64,000 nt of DNA from Leptodactylus fallax (lineage: Eukaryota > Chordata > Amphibia > Anura > Leptodactylidae): NCBI GenBank assembly GCA_947044405.1, contig CAMRHE010000157.1:642501-706500 (forward strand). The letters are read 5' to 3'. Under the pieces are notes generated by a model. It made no database searches. It saw only the letters and a program-made list of their open reading frames with translations, and was not told the DNA's origin. Position 1 is the first letter of the stretch. Every line of letters begins with the position of its first letter. The translations under genes were made by a program, and so were the position numbers. Of this stretch, positions 9,387-23,939 are shown piece after piece.

Positions 9387-12300
9387 AGGAGTGCACAATT
9401 CCCTTCTCTTGCCTGTTTCCTCTTTCCATCATCTATACCAGTGCTTTACGTAAACTGGTCAACATGACGGCAGAGGAGAGGAGTTAAAATTCACAAGTGA
9501 GAGAATATCACTTGGGAACTACATAAAAACTAGCACAGAAAAATTAACAGTGAAATGCTCATAGGATAAGATATTTTTTCAAGCTCCCAGGATCATATGT
9601 CACTTTGTAAATGTATAATATGGTCAAGTTGTACATGGCACATAATGTATCTTACAAAAACAATATACCTTCTGAATCATAAATGGTTCAGGATTCTGCT
9701 CTATGCATCCCCACACTGTATCCAGCAGTTCTGTGTACCCAGACTAGATGCTTTAAGCACACACCCAGCAGAAACTCAAAAGGAAGTTCATGAAAATGGG
9801 ATTTTTGTACTTACCGTAAAATCCTTTTCTCGTATTCATTTGGGGACACAGCACCATGGGTATAGACCTGGCCACTAGGAGGTTGACACTAGGAATATCA
9901 AAATATATCAGCTCTGCCTCCAGGCAATACCCTATTCACAGACACTGTGTTAGTCAGTCTGTACTGCAGCAGTAGGGGAGACACACAAATTAAAAAAAAA
10001 AAAAAAATTGTGGGACTCAGCACCATGGGATGTCCTAAAGCAGTCCCAGAGGGTGGAAATTACACAGCCATGCAAGCATCCTAGTGCACAGCCGCTTATA
10101 GAACCTTATTGACCCAAACTGGCATCGGCAGAGGCCACAGAATGGATCTGGTAGAACCTGGTGAAAGTGTGGACAGAGGCCCAGGAGGAAGCCTGATGAT
10201 GAACAGCCCAGGAGGCGCCTATAGGGAAAAGCAGTCATACAAAGAGGCAGCGGCAATCCTTGAACAGATAGCCCTCCTCAATAGTAGACCGAATCCATTT
10301 GGAGAAGTAGCCAGGCCCTTGCAAGGGCCCTCAGGGAAAATGAACAAGATGTTCGAACGACGTAAAGATTCAGAGAGAGACAAATAGAACCGGATTGCCC
10401 AAGAAGGGCAATGAAGAGATTTTTCAAGTGGGTGCTTGGGGTCTAGGCAGAGCATATCCTCGATGATGTGGAAGGAAGAAACCACCTGAGGAGAAAAGGA
10501 GGTGGCGGACAAAGGACAACCTTGTCCTAGTGGAGGGCCAGAAAGAGTCTTCCGGGACAGGGGAGACAGACTGGAGACCCTGCGTTTGAAAGAGATAGCC
10601 ACCAGGAAAGAAACCATCCAGGACAGAAGGCGAAGAGAGATCTCAACAAAGGCTCAAAATGGGGAGCCTGAAGCACCTCAAGGATGAGATCAAGGTCCCA
10701 CGGGAGGACGGAGCACAGTGTGCCACTCCCTGCAAGAAGGTCTTCACCTGAGGCCGGAAGGCCAGGTCCCCCTAAAGAGAAAGCAGACCAAGACCTTGGC
10801 CCAGATCACACTGAAGAAAAGCCAAGGGAGTAAGGCAGCAGATGGAAGTCATTACACTCACACCACCAGATGTAGGCCTTCCACGTGTGATAACAGATCT
10901 GCGCTGACTGGTGTTTGGAAAGATGGACTACTAGCAGAGGAAGAAGCCAAGGAGCATCTGCCAGCAGGAACATAAGATCCGTGTACCAGGTCTGGCGGGT
11001 AGGCGAAGCCGCCCAATCCGGGGAAGAGACCGCCGGAGGAGGGCTGGGAGAGTCCTGAGCTGGCTTTTTAGTACAGCAGGCGCATGTAAAAAAAAAAAAA
11101 AGTGGCGTGCCGGAAGAGGCCAGGGGGCGGGTTCCTCATTGCGGGTGGACGTGGGCTCAGGTGCGGTGTCCCTTGAAAAGTGCTGTGGAAGCCGCAGGCT
11201 GCAGGAAACTGTTAAAAACAAACACAAAAAGAAAGACACTCCAGGGATTGTGGAGAAACCCCTCCCAGAGCTTTTCACACATCTACAGGATAGGACAGGG
11301 GAGAAGGGACCTCCCCTGAGCCAAAGGGGTAGAGAGGGAGCTAGAAGGCTGGGAAGCCAGGGAGAGCGGCGGGCCTAGTTGAGGCCTAGTCCCGGGGGAG
11401 CTGGGGACTCTAGTAGATACCACGGCCGGCGGCAAAGCACCCCCCAGCGCGGACGGAGGTCGGGGGCACTGGAAGGCTCAAGCAGGGGACAAAAGCAGAA
11501 GCCAGGGGCCTGAATATGGGACCCCGAAGGAAAAAAAAACAAAAACACACACACTCCAGTGGAAAAACAAGGCTGCAGTGCCAGCAAGTAAAAATGGGGC
11601 TATTCACTAAAGTGGGGGCCCCAAGGGAAGGGTTGGGGCCCCGGAAAAGCTACCCCAGGGGGGGCTAGGAAGCCTGGGGGGTTTATACTCACCTATCTGG
11701 TGTCTTTAGGTGCCACAGAGTCACCCCCTCAGTGGACCTCACACATGGTAGTGGGGTCACTGGCATTCCAGCCACCGATGCGGCAAATGGGGACTGGGTA
11801 ACTGGCGAGGCGCTCTTTTGTAGAGCGCTGCATCCATAGGGGGATACAATTCGTGTGGTTTACATGCTGAAGACCCCCTGCACCTGAACAAAAAAGAAAA
11901 AGAAAAACGATATAAGACAGAAGAATCCAATTGTGTCTGCCTCCTACGGACACTAGGCTAAAACTGACTAGCAGTGTCTGTTGAGAAAGTATAGCCTGGA
12001 GGTGGAGCAGACATCTTTTGATATTCCTAGTGTTAGCCTCCTAGTGGCTATACCCATGGAAAGTTGAGATATTTTTTCTCACAGCAAGGAAAGTCATTTT
12101 AAACAAGAAGCCTATAATGTAACTCCCACAAATATAAATATGGCATTCCTTACCTTTTCTTTTAGCCGGGCAAATCCAGATGTGCATTTCATGTGATAAT
12201 TAGCTTTTAAAAACAACATGATTTTGTGATAATCTGTCATGGGATGTCTATATGTGACTATGCATGGCCACCTAGTGGTTGTGCTGTGCTTTTCAGCCTG

Positions 12301-15300
12301 TCAAGGCCTTTGTTAGCACGTCCTGATATTGTATAAAATTTAATACATTTGAGTTAATAAAATTTAAGTTAGGTTACAACTAGGCAAATCAGTATAATGG
12401 AGCCAAATGAGTCTTGGTTTTGAGCTTCCTACTTTTTTCCCCAAATAGAAAACTTCCTACATCAACGACATATCGGTATAACATAATATGTATTAATAGC
12501 AGAGTACATACCTGCACTAAAATATTCATCCTCGGAGAGGGCTGTCACCTCTGTATCCAAAGGAATAGGGTCACATAATAAAATGTCTTTTCCTAGAACA
12601 TCACATTCATATCCATCATCAAACAGCAGCTTGTATTTGCCTCCTCCAACATCTCGAGTAATAGTGCCCGAATAAAAATAGCCATTGGAGGACCATTTGG
12701 CCACAACCCTAAGCCCTACAAAACTACTGCCAGTTGTGGAGTCCAGGCTTTCACTCCTTGATGGAGTTTGATATGGAATTTCAGGAGAATCACTGCGACG
12801 CATAATGGGTGTTCCTGGACTTGCTTTGTCACGGGCTTCTGGATGACCAATATTTATGCGGGTAAATGGCTCTTCATCTGGAATGGCAGCGGCAGTGGAA
12901 TCCTCCCCATGGGCATGGGTGGCTGTGCCAGTTTCCCTGGAATTGTAATAACAATTCACACAATTTTCTTTTTATATAAAAGGTACTTTCATGCTATATT
13001 AATATCACAGTATGCAACAAATAAATACATACATATAGTTTGATTTTAACAACAAGGACTGCTGGGCCTTTAAAAGGAGATTTATTAATGGTACTCAGAA
13101 TTATAATAAAACAGTAATCTAACTAAAAGGCGGGAACACAGCTGTGCACACACATAGCCTATACATTGCCCATCATTGGAACCTTTCCAAATTATCTCTT
13201 AACCTCTACATCATTGTCTAATGTAGGGGACATCCTTGAATTCAGAGATATAGGGCAAACAAACTTGCAAGACAGGTCACAGAACTCTATGGCTCTCCCT
13301 ATATATAGGAGAATCCCAAAGCCATTCAGCGGTTCTATAGGTGATGGATGATGGTCTACATAGCAGTCTACACTGTTTATCCAACACATAAACATTGTCT
13401 ACATAATAAGTACCTATCAGATGAATTGCTTAGCTGTTACTGACCCAATTCTCTTTACTGTAGAGGTCATTGCATTGTCTAAGGTCATAAAATGTTGGGC
13501 TTCTGATAGGTTTCCCACCTAGGCCATCCCATCTCAGTAACAAACAATTTTTTTTTGTAAATGAATAGATTAGATGAACATGAACTTTGTAATATATCTT
13601 GTTAGAGGAAAGTTCTTCTATCTCCTGTTATCAGCGTCTTTCCTCCCTGCTAAACTGTTCAATACACAGAAATCAGTTTTCAGATCAGGTTACACAGATG
13701 TCTATGGAAAGGGGAGGCGAAGTCAGTGAGTGAGAAACAAGCAAAGACACAAGCTGCTACAAGATTTCTAGCACTTTATAGCAGGTCTTCGCTGAACTCA
13801 GAGGTATAGATGCGAATGAAGTTGGTGACAAATATCTTAGAGTTATCTGCTCTAGAGTGACTGTTACTGTCTGCTTCTCACTCACTCCTCTTCCTCTTCA
13901 CATCTCCATAGATTTCAATGAACTGCAGCCGGTCTTTGGCATAAACAGGCTTTTTCAGTGAAGCGATATAACGCCATGGAAAGTGTACAAATGGTGGCAT
14001 GCATTTAATAAAATATATAATCTGTTTCTGCATTTGAGTGTTAAGGGAATTATGAAACCTATGGAGAGGAGAAAAGGAGCCTGTTGATTGTTTGCCTCAT
14101 TCTGTGTAGTGGTAGAGCCCTTATCTTGAAAGATGGCAGTATCAGAAGACCTCCCTAACTTAGACTTCTATGTAGAAGGAAACTCAATCTTAAAATTGCA
14201 AAGGAAACATTTATTTAATAAGATAACTTACAAAGTCTCTTATATTCACCTGTACTATTCATTTAAAGAAAAGCAGTCTCCTAATTGGAGGTACAATGTT
14301 AAGCCTTTGAACTTATATTCCAAATTGGCTGATACAGCTCTTCTGTGTGGCAGCTGTGTGCAGAGTGGAATATCTGCAAGGTGGTACTACTGTGTAGAAT
14401 CTGGGTATGACATTCTGTTGTTACAAAGTGCTACAGTCGAACAATTTACTTCCGTTCTTTGGTTTGGGCACAATACTTTGTTGATGGGACAATTTAGTAT
14501 AAAGAAAAGAAGCCTAGTTACTTCTTTATTAAAATAAAATATGTGGATACCTTGATCCAGTTCCTCGAAAAGGTGGACGCCCCCTTCTTCCTCTTCCACG
14601 AGGAGTAAGGGGTGCCTTGGCACCTGGCCTGTTCCCAAGCGAGGCATCTGCATCATCCTCACTCACTTGCATCCCTGTTTGTCTTGCTGGTCGGTGTGAT
14701 GACCCTGGCTGGCTAGCCACTTTCCTAGGGCTGGAAAAGATGAAGACTGGTTATCTAATGGTTCTGACATTAAGTGAGGCTTCCTAACGATAACTTTCTA
14801 TTGCAACCAGGGCTGTGGAGTTGGTAGGCCAAACCACCGACTCTGACTTCTATATAAATGGCGGACTACTGTGGTCAGACAGAAGCAATAAAGCTCCTCT
14901 AAATGATTACAGGTGAAACAGGTCTAATTTGACGCTGGGTTACCGACAAAAAGTCATAAAATGCTTTAATAGGACAGCAGGGAAAAAGCTCTCGGAGGCT
15001 ACTTTTGGATAATGTACCTCTTGGTGAGACATGCCTCTACGAAGCAAAGATATTTTTCCCAGTTGACAGACTAATGTTAGGTTCACACTTGCGCCTGGCA
15101 TCCATCCACTTACAAACCATAAAAAAAAAAAAAAAAAAAAAAAAAGTTTGGTACAAAAAGGATTCCAAACAGTTACACAGCGGATACCCGAATCAGTCTT
15201 TTTAGACGGATTAGTCAATGGGTGCCCATTCAAAGCTGACCGTTTGTGTCCGTTTTTGACCAAACCGTTTTTTTTTTTTCCCCTTCTTCATTCTGAGCAT

Positions 15301-18300
15301 GCACAGAGGGAAAAACAGATTGCAAAACGGACACAAACTGATTACTATGTGTTTGTAATCTGTTTTCCATAGACCTCAATGTTCAAAATAAATTAAAAAA
15401 AAAATAAATACGGATTGGTTGCTGTCAGTCTGGTATTTTTTGGACAGAGAAAAAGTCCTTTAAGTCCGACTTTTTTTCTCTGCCCAAAAGAGCAGATAAC
15501 AGACGGAAATGCACACCTGTTTATGGTTTTTACAACCCATTGAAATCAATGGGTTTTCAAACAAACAGTTTGAAATCAGCTTTTGAAGATTTTGAGACGT
15601 TTCAAAAACTGATTTCGCACAGAGAGCCAAACGCAGAGCCTACTTTCAACAAGTGTACAGTTTTCCCCAATAAACGTATTCAGGTGACACATTGAATTTA
15701 CAATAGTGAACTTTTTTACAAAATTCTAATTTTCTTAGATTTTGGTTTTCATTACCTGTAATCCATAATCAACATTTACATAAGTAAAACACTTGAAATA
15801 GAACACTCTGTGTGTAAAGAATCTAGAAAATATAGGAGGTAACTTTTTAAATTTAATTACTGAAAGAAAGAAAAGTTTCAAAGATATTCTAATTTATTGA
15901 GATGCGCCTGTATGTAAAGTTTCATTCCACTTCAATAACTCCTTCTTGATGAGTTTTATTTTTTTTTTTTCCCAGACTGTGTCAATGTTAGCATTTTAGA
16001 AATGTACAAATAAAATACCACATGTTCATTTATGTGCGAACTACTACTCTTCTAATCTTTCTTATATAATATACTATATTAAAGAAATCACTACAAATAC
16101 CTCAGTTTTCCAACATTTCCTCGACCACTTGGTATGGCAAAGTCTCCAGTGTCCAGCTGACCACTTTTTCCTTTGCCTGCAGTTGATCTCCCTCGGTCAG
16201 AACTACTACCACTAGTACCCTGCCCCGCCGAAAGGCCACTGCTTGCTCCACTAGAAGTGCGCTGAAGACTTGACGCTTTTGAGGAGATGGAACTAATATC
16301 TGCAAGATCTCCAGAGGTCAGAGAGGAGACAACTGTCCTGGAAGGAGACACTTCATTTTCATATTCATGACACTCTATTACTGGCTCTTCAGCCTCCTAG
16401 AACAAGAAACATTTACAGAAGACCAAAAGTTGTGAATTTTTTTTTTAGTGCTACAGCTCAGAAGACCAGGAAGAGAAGAAAGTCAAGTTGCTAAGCGAAA
16501 CATGAGTTGCCAGTAGCCTCTCATGTCAGGCTCCTGCAGAGACAGGGCGAGAACACAGTGGAGTGAGGGAAATTTACTAAATGTGCCAGAATTCTTTACA
16601 AAGGATTAATCCAGCAGTTCAGAGTTGCTGCCAAAATATTACTTTATTGGATTTATAGAACAGTCCAAAACAGGTAACAAACAATACAGCCAACATGTTT
16701 TGGACTATAGGTCTTTAATCATGGCTAGTATAGAACAGCAACTTGTTGTTACAGGTTAAAACCACACAGCAAAAAAATACATTACAAAATATACAAATAG
16801 TATGTACCTAACAGAGAGGACAGCTAAAACAGGATTTTTATACTCACCAATAAATCGTTGTATTTATTGAGGGACACAGCACCACTAGGAATAGAAATAA
16901 AGAAGTTGGCTCCCCTCTGGCCTATACCCTCTCCACAGACACTATACTAAACAGTTTGTACCGCAGCAGTAGGAGAGAAACAAAAAATAAAAAATAAATA
17001 AAAACAGAACCAAAACACCACCACGTCAACACGAAAACGAACCAAAACCGCCTGAGGAAGGAACAAGAAGAAACAAGGGTGGGATCTGTGTCTCCCAATG
17101 AATACAACGAGAAAATAATTTTATGGAGAGTACAAAAATCCAGGTTCTCGCTTATTTCATTGAGGGACACAGAACCATGGGATGTCCTAAAGAAGTCCCA
17201 GAGGGTGAGAAGAAGCACGGCCATGTGAACCTTATGAGCCAATCTGGCTTCGGCAGATTCCAGAGAATGGATCTGAAAGAACCTAGTGAAGGTATGGAAA
17301 GAGGCCCAGGTGGCAGCCTTGCCAACCTGAGCGGCAGAAGCCTGATGCCAAACAGCTCATGAGGCTCCGATGGAATGAGCAGTCACAGGGAGAGGCGGCG
17401 GCCAGTCCTTGAGCCAATAGGCCTCCCTGATGATAAACCAAATCCTCCTGGAGATGGAAACCTTGGAAGCAGCCAGGCCCTTAGAACGGCCCTCAGAGCG
17501 AACAAACAAATAAGACATCCAAATAATGGAAGGGGTCAGTGAGTAACAAACAGAGCCGGATCACATCCAGGCAGTGAAGAGAACGCTCCCGTGGGTGCTT
17601 GGGATCCAGACAGAAAGATGGTAAGACAATGTCCTCGATGTGGAAAGAAGAAACCACCTCGGGCAAAAAAGAAGGTGGAGGGTGAAGGACATCCTTGTCC
17701 TTGTGGAATGCAAGAAAAGGAGGCTTCTGGGACAGAGCAGCCAGACCCGAGATCATGCAGATGGAAGTGATGGACCCCAGGAAGGCAACCTTCCAGGACA
17801 GAAGGCGAATAGAGATCTCATGCAAAGGTTCAAAAGGGGGAGCCTGAAGCACCTCAAGGACAAGATTAAGATCCCAAGGTTCCACAGGAAAACGGTAGTG
17901 AGGAACACAGTGTACCACTACCTGCAGGAAAGTCTTCACCTTCGGCCAGGGTCTTCTAGAAAAGTATGGAAAGGGTAGAAACCTGTCCCTTAAGAGAAGA
18001 AAGACCAATTCCTTGATCCAAACTGGACTGGAGAAAATCCAGGATCATGGGAAAAACAAAGGAGAGTGAAAAAGTCATTACTCTCACACCACCGGACACA
18101 GGCCTTCCATGGGTGATGATAGATCTTTGCTGACTGGAGTTTTTGGGCCTTGAGCATGGGATGGATAACAGGCATCCCATGCCTCAGAACCTCGGCTTCA
18201 ACAGCCATGCCGATGAATGCAGCTGAGGTAAGGGGTGGTGGAACAGTGGTCCTTGAGACGGAAGGTCGACTTACAGAGGAAGAGGCCAAGGCGCATCCGC

Positions 18301-21300
18301 CAGCAGGAACATGAGATCCACGTACCAGGCCTGGGGCAGCCAATCTGGAGCCACTAGGATGGCTGGAGCCCCCTTGGTCTTGAGTTTCTTGAGAACCCGA
18401 GGGAGAAGAGAAAGAGAAGGGAATAGGTACAGAAGGCGGAAGTCAGACCAGGTAATTGCAAGAGCGTCAGCGGTGATGGCTTGAGGGTCCTGGGATCTGG
18501 CCATGTAGTGGGGGAGCTTGTGGTTCAGACTGGAGGCGAAGAGGTCAACGTTAGTAGTGCCCCCCCGGGAGCAAAACTAGAGAAAGATCTTCTGATGAAG
18601 CGACCACTCACCCAGGTCGACCTTTTTTTCTGCTTAGGTAGTCTGCCGCACAATTTTTCATGCCAGGAATGTGGACTATCGACAGAGAAAGAATAGGACA
18701 CTCCAACCAAAGAAGAGAATGGGAGGCTTCTTGCAAGGCTGCACGGCTCCAGATGCCCCCCTGATGGTTCAAGTAGGCAACCGCGCTGGAGTTGTCGGTC
18801 TGGACGCCTTTGGAAGAGATAGGTCCAATGAGACAAGGCTAAATGGTGGTCCTCAGTTCCAGCAGGTTGAACTGAAGGGAGGTCTCTGCTTTGGACCACA
18901 GGCCCTGGAAGGTTAAAGCGCCAAAGACCACTCCCCAGCTAGAAAGAATGGCGTAGTGGAGATCACCTGCCAACATTGGGAAAGAAAAGGACTTCCCATG
19001 TGAGATTCCTGGGGAGGAGAGACACCAATAAAGCTCTCGGCAGACCCGGGAATGCAGGAGAATCATGCGGTCGAGGCTAGATGGAGACTTGTCCGAACGG
19101 CCAAAATTGCCAATTGCAGAGGACACAAGTGAAACTGAGCAAAAGGAACAGCCTAGAAGGTCAAGACCGTCATGCCGAGGAGCTGCCTGCAGAACCGAAG
19201 AAAGCACAGGGAGTTCCTCCAAAGGTGGGACACACCAAATCAAAGAGTCAGGATCGTGGACTCATGTAGGAGAATCTAGCCCTGGAGCATGTCGAGGATC
19301 ATGCCCAGGAATTCCATGTGCTGAGAAAGCATGAAGAAGGACTTTTCCTCGATTAGCCAGCCGAACCAGCGAAGGAGCTCCAAGGTGATCCACAGGATGG
19401 TCAGATTGTCCATCTTGGAGAGGACTTTCACCAGGAGGTCGACTAAGTATGGAATCACACTCCCCTGGAATGGAGGCCATGAGAGACACCATCACCTTGG
19501 TAAATACTCAGGGGCGGAGGCCAGCCCGAAGGGGAGAGCGACAAACTGAAAATGACGCAAAACCACCGCAAAACACTTCAGGTACTTACGTGATCCGCTG
19601 TTTTCAGGCACAGCAGGGTCACCCCTTTGGTGGATCTTGCATGTGGTGGGGGGGGGGTCACCGATATTCCATCTGCCGATACGTTAGTGGGGACTGGCTG
19701 ACCGGTGAGGAGCTCTTGACAGAGCATAGCGGCCGCGGGGGGGTGTGTGACTAGCGTGGCGTACACAATGAAGAACCCCTGCACTTGACAAAAAGAAAAA
19801 CGATGCAAGACAGAAAAACTTGAGTCAGGTCGTGCCTGCCTCATAAGGACACTAGTCTAAAACTGGTTAGTATAGTGTCTGTAGAGAGGGTATAACCCAG
19901 ACGCGGAGCGGACATCTTTTTCTGTTCCTAGTGTCAGCCTCCTAGTGACCAAGTCTATACCTATGGTGCTGTGTCCCCCAATGAAATAAGCGAGAAAAGT
20001 GATATAAAGGAATACTGTACAGCCAGATTTCTCCATCAAGAAACACGGGTAAATATCCCATCTACAGGTCTGAAGTGGAACTACAAGTCTGAAATAGGAC
20101 AAACCAAGAGGGTAACTACAATTTTCAGATGAAAAATATATTAAAAAAAAAACAAACAAAAAAAAAAAAACACTCACACTCAATGACATTAAATATTTAA
20201 TGAACTATGTACATCAATAATGATAAAATTAGGTCCTGGCATAGATTTAAAGTACTGTATGTGTTTCACTTTTTTTTCTTTTTTACAAATTGTGTAGGAG
20301 GCGTTTGCTGAACATTTTTCATATAGTATATTTTACTTCCTTTTAATGGAAAATTAAAGTTTATTGCCAGTTTGTTTACCAATTGGAGATTCACTTTAAA
20401 TAGCTGTATCTCCACTTTTACACCCCCAGTGGTTCTGGTGTCATGAAAACTTCACAAAGTCCGTGCTATTAGAAAAAGATTAATTTTTGAGTGAGATACT
20501 GGCTGCTGGAACTCATCTTTCCCTGAGAGAGGTGCATACATTGCGTATGATATCACTAAGTTTATTTTCACACAGAGCAGTAGAAAGGCACTTTGTTTAC
20601 TTATGCAGGATTCCTCCCCCTCCCCCCAAGTGTGGGCACCACCACTGTACTGCATGCCAGTAAGCAACAGTGGAGTTCACAACACCTTAGTTTCAGTTTG
20701 CTGCTCTGATCTGTCACAGGATTAGAACAACGAACTGAAAACTAGTATGATAACAACTGAAGCCAGGTACTGATTTATCACAGTTACTGACTGACATTGC
20801 CCACATAATATTTATTGTTGTGTTATTCATTTATGAGTTGGTTACATTGTTTCGTATGAGACTTGTAGTTCCACTTCTGGCCCTTAGATGGCTTATTTGC
20901 CTGCATTTCTTAAGAAAGCTAGCTCTACAGCATTCCTTTATATCACTTTTTCGGAATCTCTCAGGTAATTTTTATTGTATATTATCTTGAGATGTGTTTT
21001 TTGTGATTTGTGGTTACAACTCTTTCACTCATGAGATTGATTGGGGTGTTTTAAGAAGTTATTATTCTATACTAGTCAGAATTAAGGACCTATAGATTGA
21101 AATTCGATGGCAGTATTGTAGAAACTACTTGTGTGGACCGTGTTTTACATTAAACCAATGCAGCAATATTTTGGGAGTACTACGGGGCTACTGGATCCTT
21201 CCTTCATCCATTTTATTAAGCCTTCTCCAGCTATCCATGCACACATTTTTTTGCACATATTAAGTAGTGTGAACTGTTACATTTACAACGTGGTTTAGAT

Positions 21301-23903
21301 ACTTTTTGCAATATGCTTGAAAAGTGGGTATGGCTTAAGATGTATCCATGTGCACAAATAATTAGGCAGTAAATTTTGGCAATTTAAGTTGACAAATAAG
21401 TGATGTAGTGATTAAGTAAATTTATCATTCAGCAAGAGCCACTTAGACAACGTAGTCTAAGATCTCCAAATTTATCAAAGTTTACACACTCTAAATATTA
21501 GATCTGCTGCAAGACATGATCCGAGTGGCTACTGTGGACAGCACCGACACCGCATAGTCCATATGCAGCATAAACTTTAGATTTCCACATGTTACAAGAA
21601 AACGATCAGACTTGCTTACCTCCACAACCTTGCGTTCCACTTCTGCACCATCTATGTAATACACATCTGTGATAACACGAGTGACCACTGTACGTACTTC
21701 TCTGACTGTGCGAACATGCCGATGAACACTGCGACCAGGAGGAGGGTGAGGTAGTTCAAAGTCATCCTCTTCCTTAAGATGGAGGAAAAAAAGAAAAAGA
21801 GCACTTTTTACTTTTTTTTCTCTTGTTGCATGATTTTTATTGTACTGGAATCCTACGCTTAGCAATCTGAAATACTGTAGATGCCCTTGAGGGACTATTT
21901 GGACAAGTGTATCTAGATAAAATATTTCCTGTAAAAGCTGTAAATACACACTCAGGGATAGGCCATTAACCTAACAAGTATGGAAGCCTTAGTACTCTCC
22001 CTCAACAGCAGATGACAGTGAAAGCAGCACAGGGCATGTTGGATTTACCAATAAACGTGCACACTCAGCTGAGATAGAAGTCGCCATGAAATCTATTGTA
22101 TATTACAGTCACTGAAGTTGATGTTCAACAAGCACAAGAGACAATCATTGACAGAATATCATTGCTGCAACCGAGTAAATAAAAACCAATGGGTGGCACC
22201 AGTGCTTGATTTACATGGAATTAACATTTAAGAACTCCTTGGCCTCCTGCTCAGGCTGCCACCAACATAGTCAGTGGCAGCCTAGGCTTGCTGCATTGAG
22301 CCAGAGATCTGTATTCTACAGACACCTTCCTGGGAACAAGGCTTGGTAAGTATTACTTTTTTATTGGCATGGAAGAACTTTGTGGAGAGCCACAACAGAG
22401 CATTATGTTGTGGAGGGAGCCCACTGGGGAGCATCATACTGCATAAGGAAGTGCACTTGTGAAAATTATACTGTATATGGGAAGGGGATAGGCCACTGGA
22501 AAGCATTACATTGCGTGTGTCCGGGTGACTGGGAGAGCATTTTAACTGTAAGGGGGGCCTACTGGGGAGAATTATACTGTGCGTGGACACAATGGGAAGT
22601 TTTATATTCTGTAATGGGCTACTGGAGAACATTATACGGTTTGGAGATTAAAAATTTGTTTTGACTCTTAAATTTTTCAGTTTAAGAGCCAATGGCTTCT
22701 AGGTGTTTACTTTACTTGAGGTACAATGATTCTCAGAAATTTCCAATAATCAAACTGAACTTCTCACGGTACTAGTAAAGAGAAAAGTCACACTACTCTT
22801 AAAAATAGACTTCAGCTGATGTCCCTTGGCTTCCCTTCTCCCCCCCCCCTCCACATTCAGTTGCGATTTATGTTTTTTTTTTTTCTCTATTTGTGCAAAA
22901 TCTTAATAAAAACTTAAAAAAAAAAACAACAACTTCAGAATGGGAATGCGTGTTTCTTGAGCCTTGTCTGAATAATACAACAGATGTTACCTGACTGTGC
23001 ACAGATTCTGTGTCATCTCCCTGTCCCTGTTTTTGTGCGGCTTCTGATTTTTCATTCTGCTTCAATTCCTTCTGATTGTGTAGACCAGACCCTTCACCAG
23101 CCTTTGCTGGGTTAGACACCGTGTCTGTCTGGGTTGAAGATGACACAACCACAGCTTTAGGTTCTACCACATTCACAGTTTGAACTTCTTTATTTCTATG
23201 ACCCAAAGATAAATGTTCCTCTGCATCCAGTTGTTGAGTAGGAGATGGAACAGATGTCTTCTTCTTTTGGTCTTCTTCAGTATCTTTTCCATCATCATGT
23301 TGATTTTCCTCCTCAGAATGTTCCATTTCCATAGCCTCCGCATCACAGGATAAGTCCTGAACAGAACTGTCTGGTGTAGAGTGAAGAGCTGTAATCTGCT
23401 CACAGCGAATTTCTTTCATGTTTTGAAAAGCAATAGATGCCCCATCTTTTTCTTTGCTGGAGAACTGGAATGGACTTCCCCTGCAATGTACCACGTCATC
23501 AGTTTTACAGTCTACACTGATTTGACACAAACTTCCAGAGAAGTATGTTTAGGGATGGTGCTACAAATCATAGCTAGAAATCTCATGCAATTATATCCTT
23601 GACCCCCATATACTGTATATTTATTTTTACTGAATCCCAAGTAGGCATCAAAGCATCCTTTGGTTTTCAATACACTAATGTGAAGACTCTCTTTGGCAAG
23701 TAATGGACCCCCCTTGAGACCTCTAATACAGCCAGCCAGCACCCTACTCTGCACTGCTGAGAAACAAAAACCTTGAAACTGCTGTGTGTGGATGCACACC
23801 TCCTCCTCTTGGAGGAACTTTACTGGCATGGCTATTCCCAGATTATGCCCTTAGGTTTCTTTAAAAACCATGTACTAATCTATAGGGAGCTACCTAAGGT
23901 GGA

Positions 23904-23939
<36 letters not shown>

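Larger units (their letters stand above)
16831..19994 (-). mobile_element. DIRS-like retrotransposon copy B, degenerate
   Basis: About 3.2 kb. The right end (GTGTCCCCCAATGAAATAAG, CCTAGTGTCAGCCTCCTAGT) is an inverted copy of the left end (TATTGAGGGACACAGCACCA). Minus-strand remnants come in DIRS order: reverse transcriptase end, RNase H, tyrosine recombinase. A second internal copy of the terminal motif (CATTGAGGGACACAG at ~17159) follows the left repeat, as in the internal complementary region of DIRS elements. All frames carry stops. Confidence 0.87.

Noticed and set aside
10109..11378. Several 70-115-residue frames at 10.1-11.4 kb
   Set aside because: Unrelated to any family I recognise, on both strands, and inside DIRS copy A. 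Treated as chance frames in GC-richer repeat DNA.
17115..19460. Host gene exons in 17-19.5 kb
   Set aside because: Open frames match DIRS reverse transcriptase, RNase H and recombinase, with stops and frame changes.
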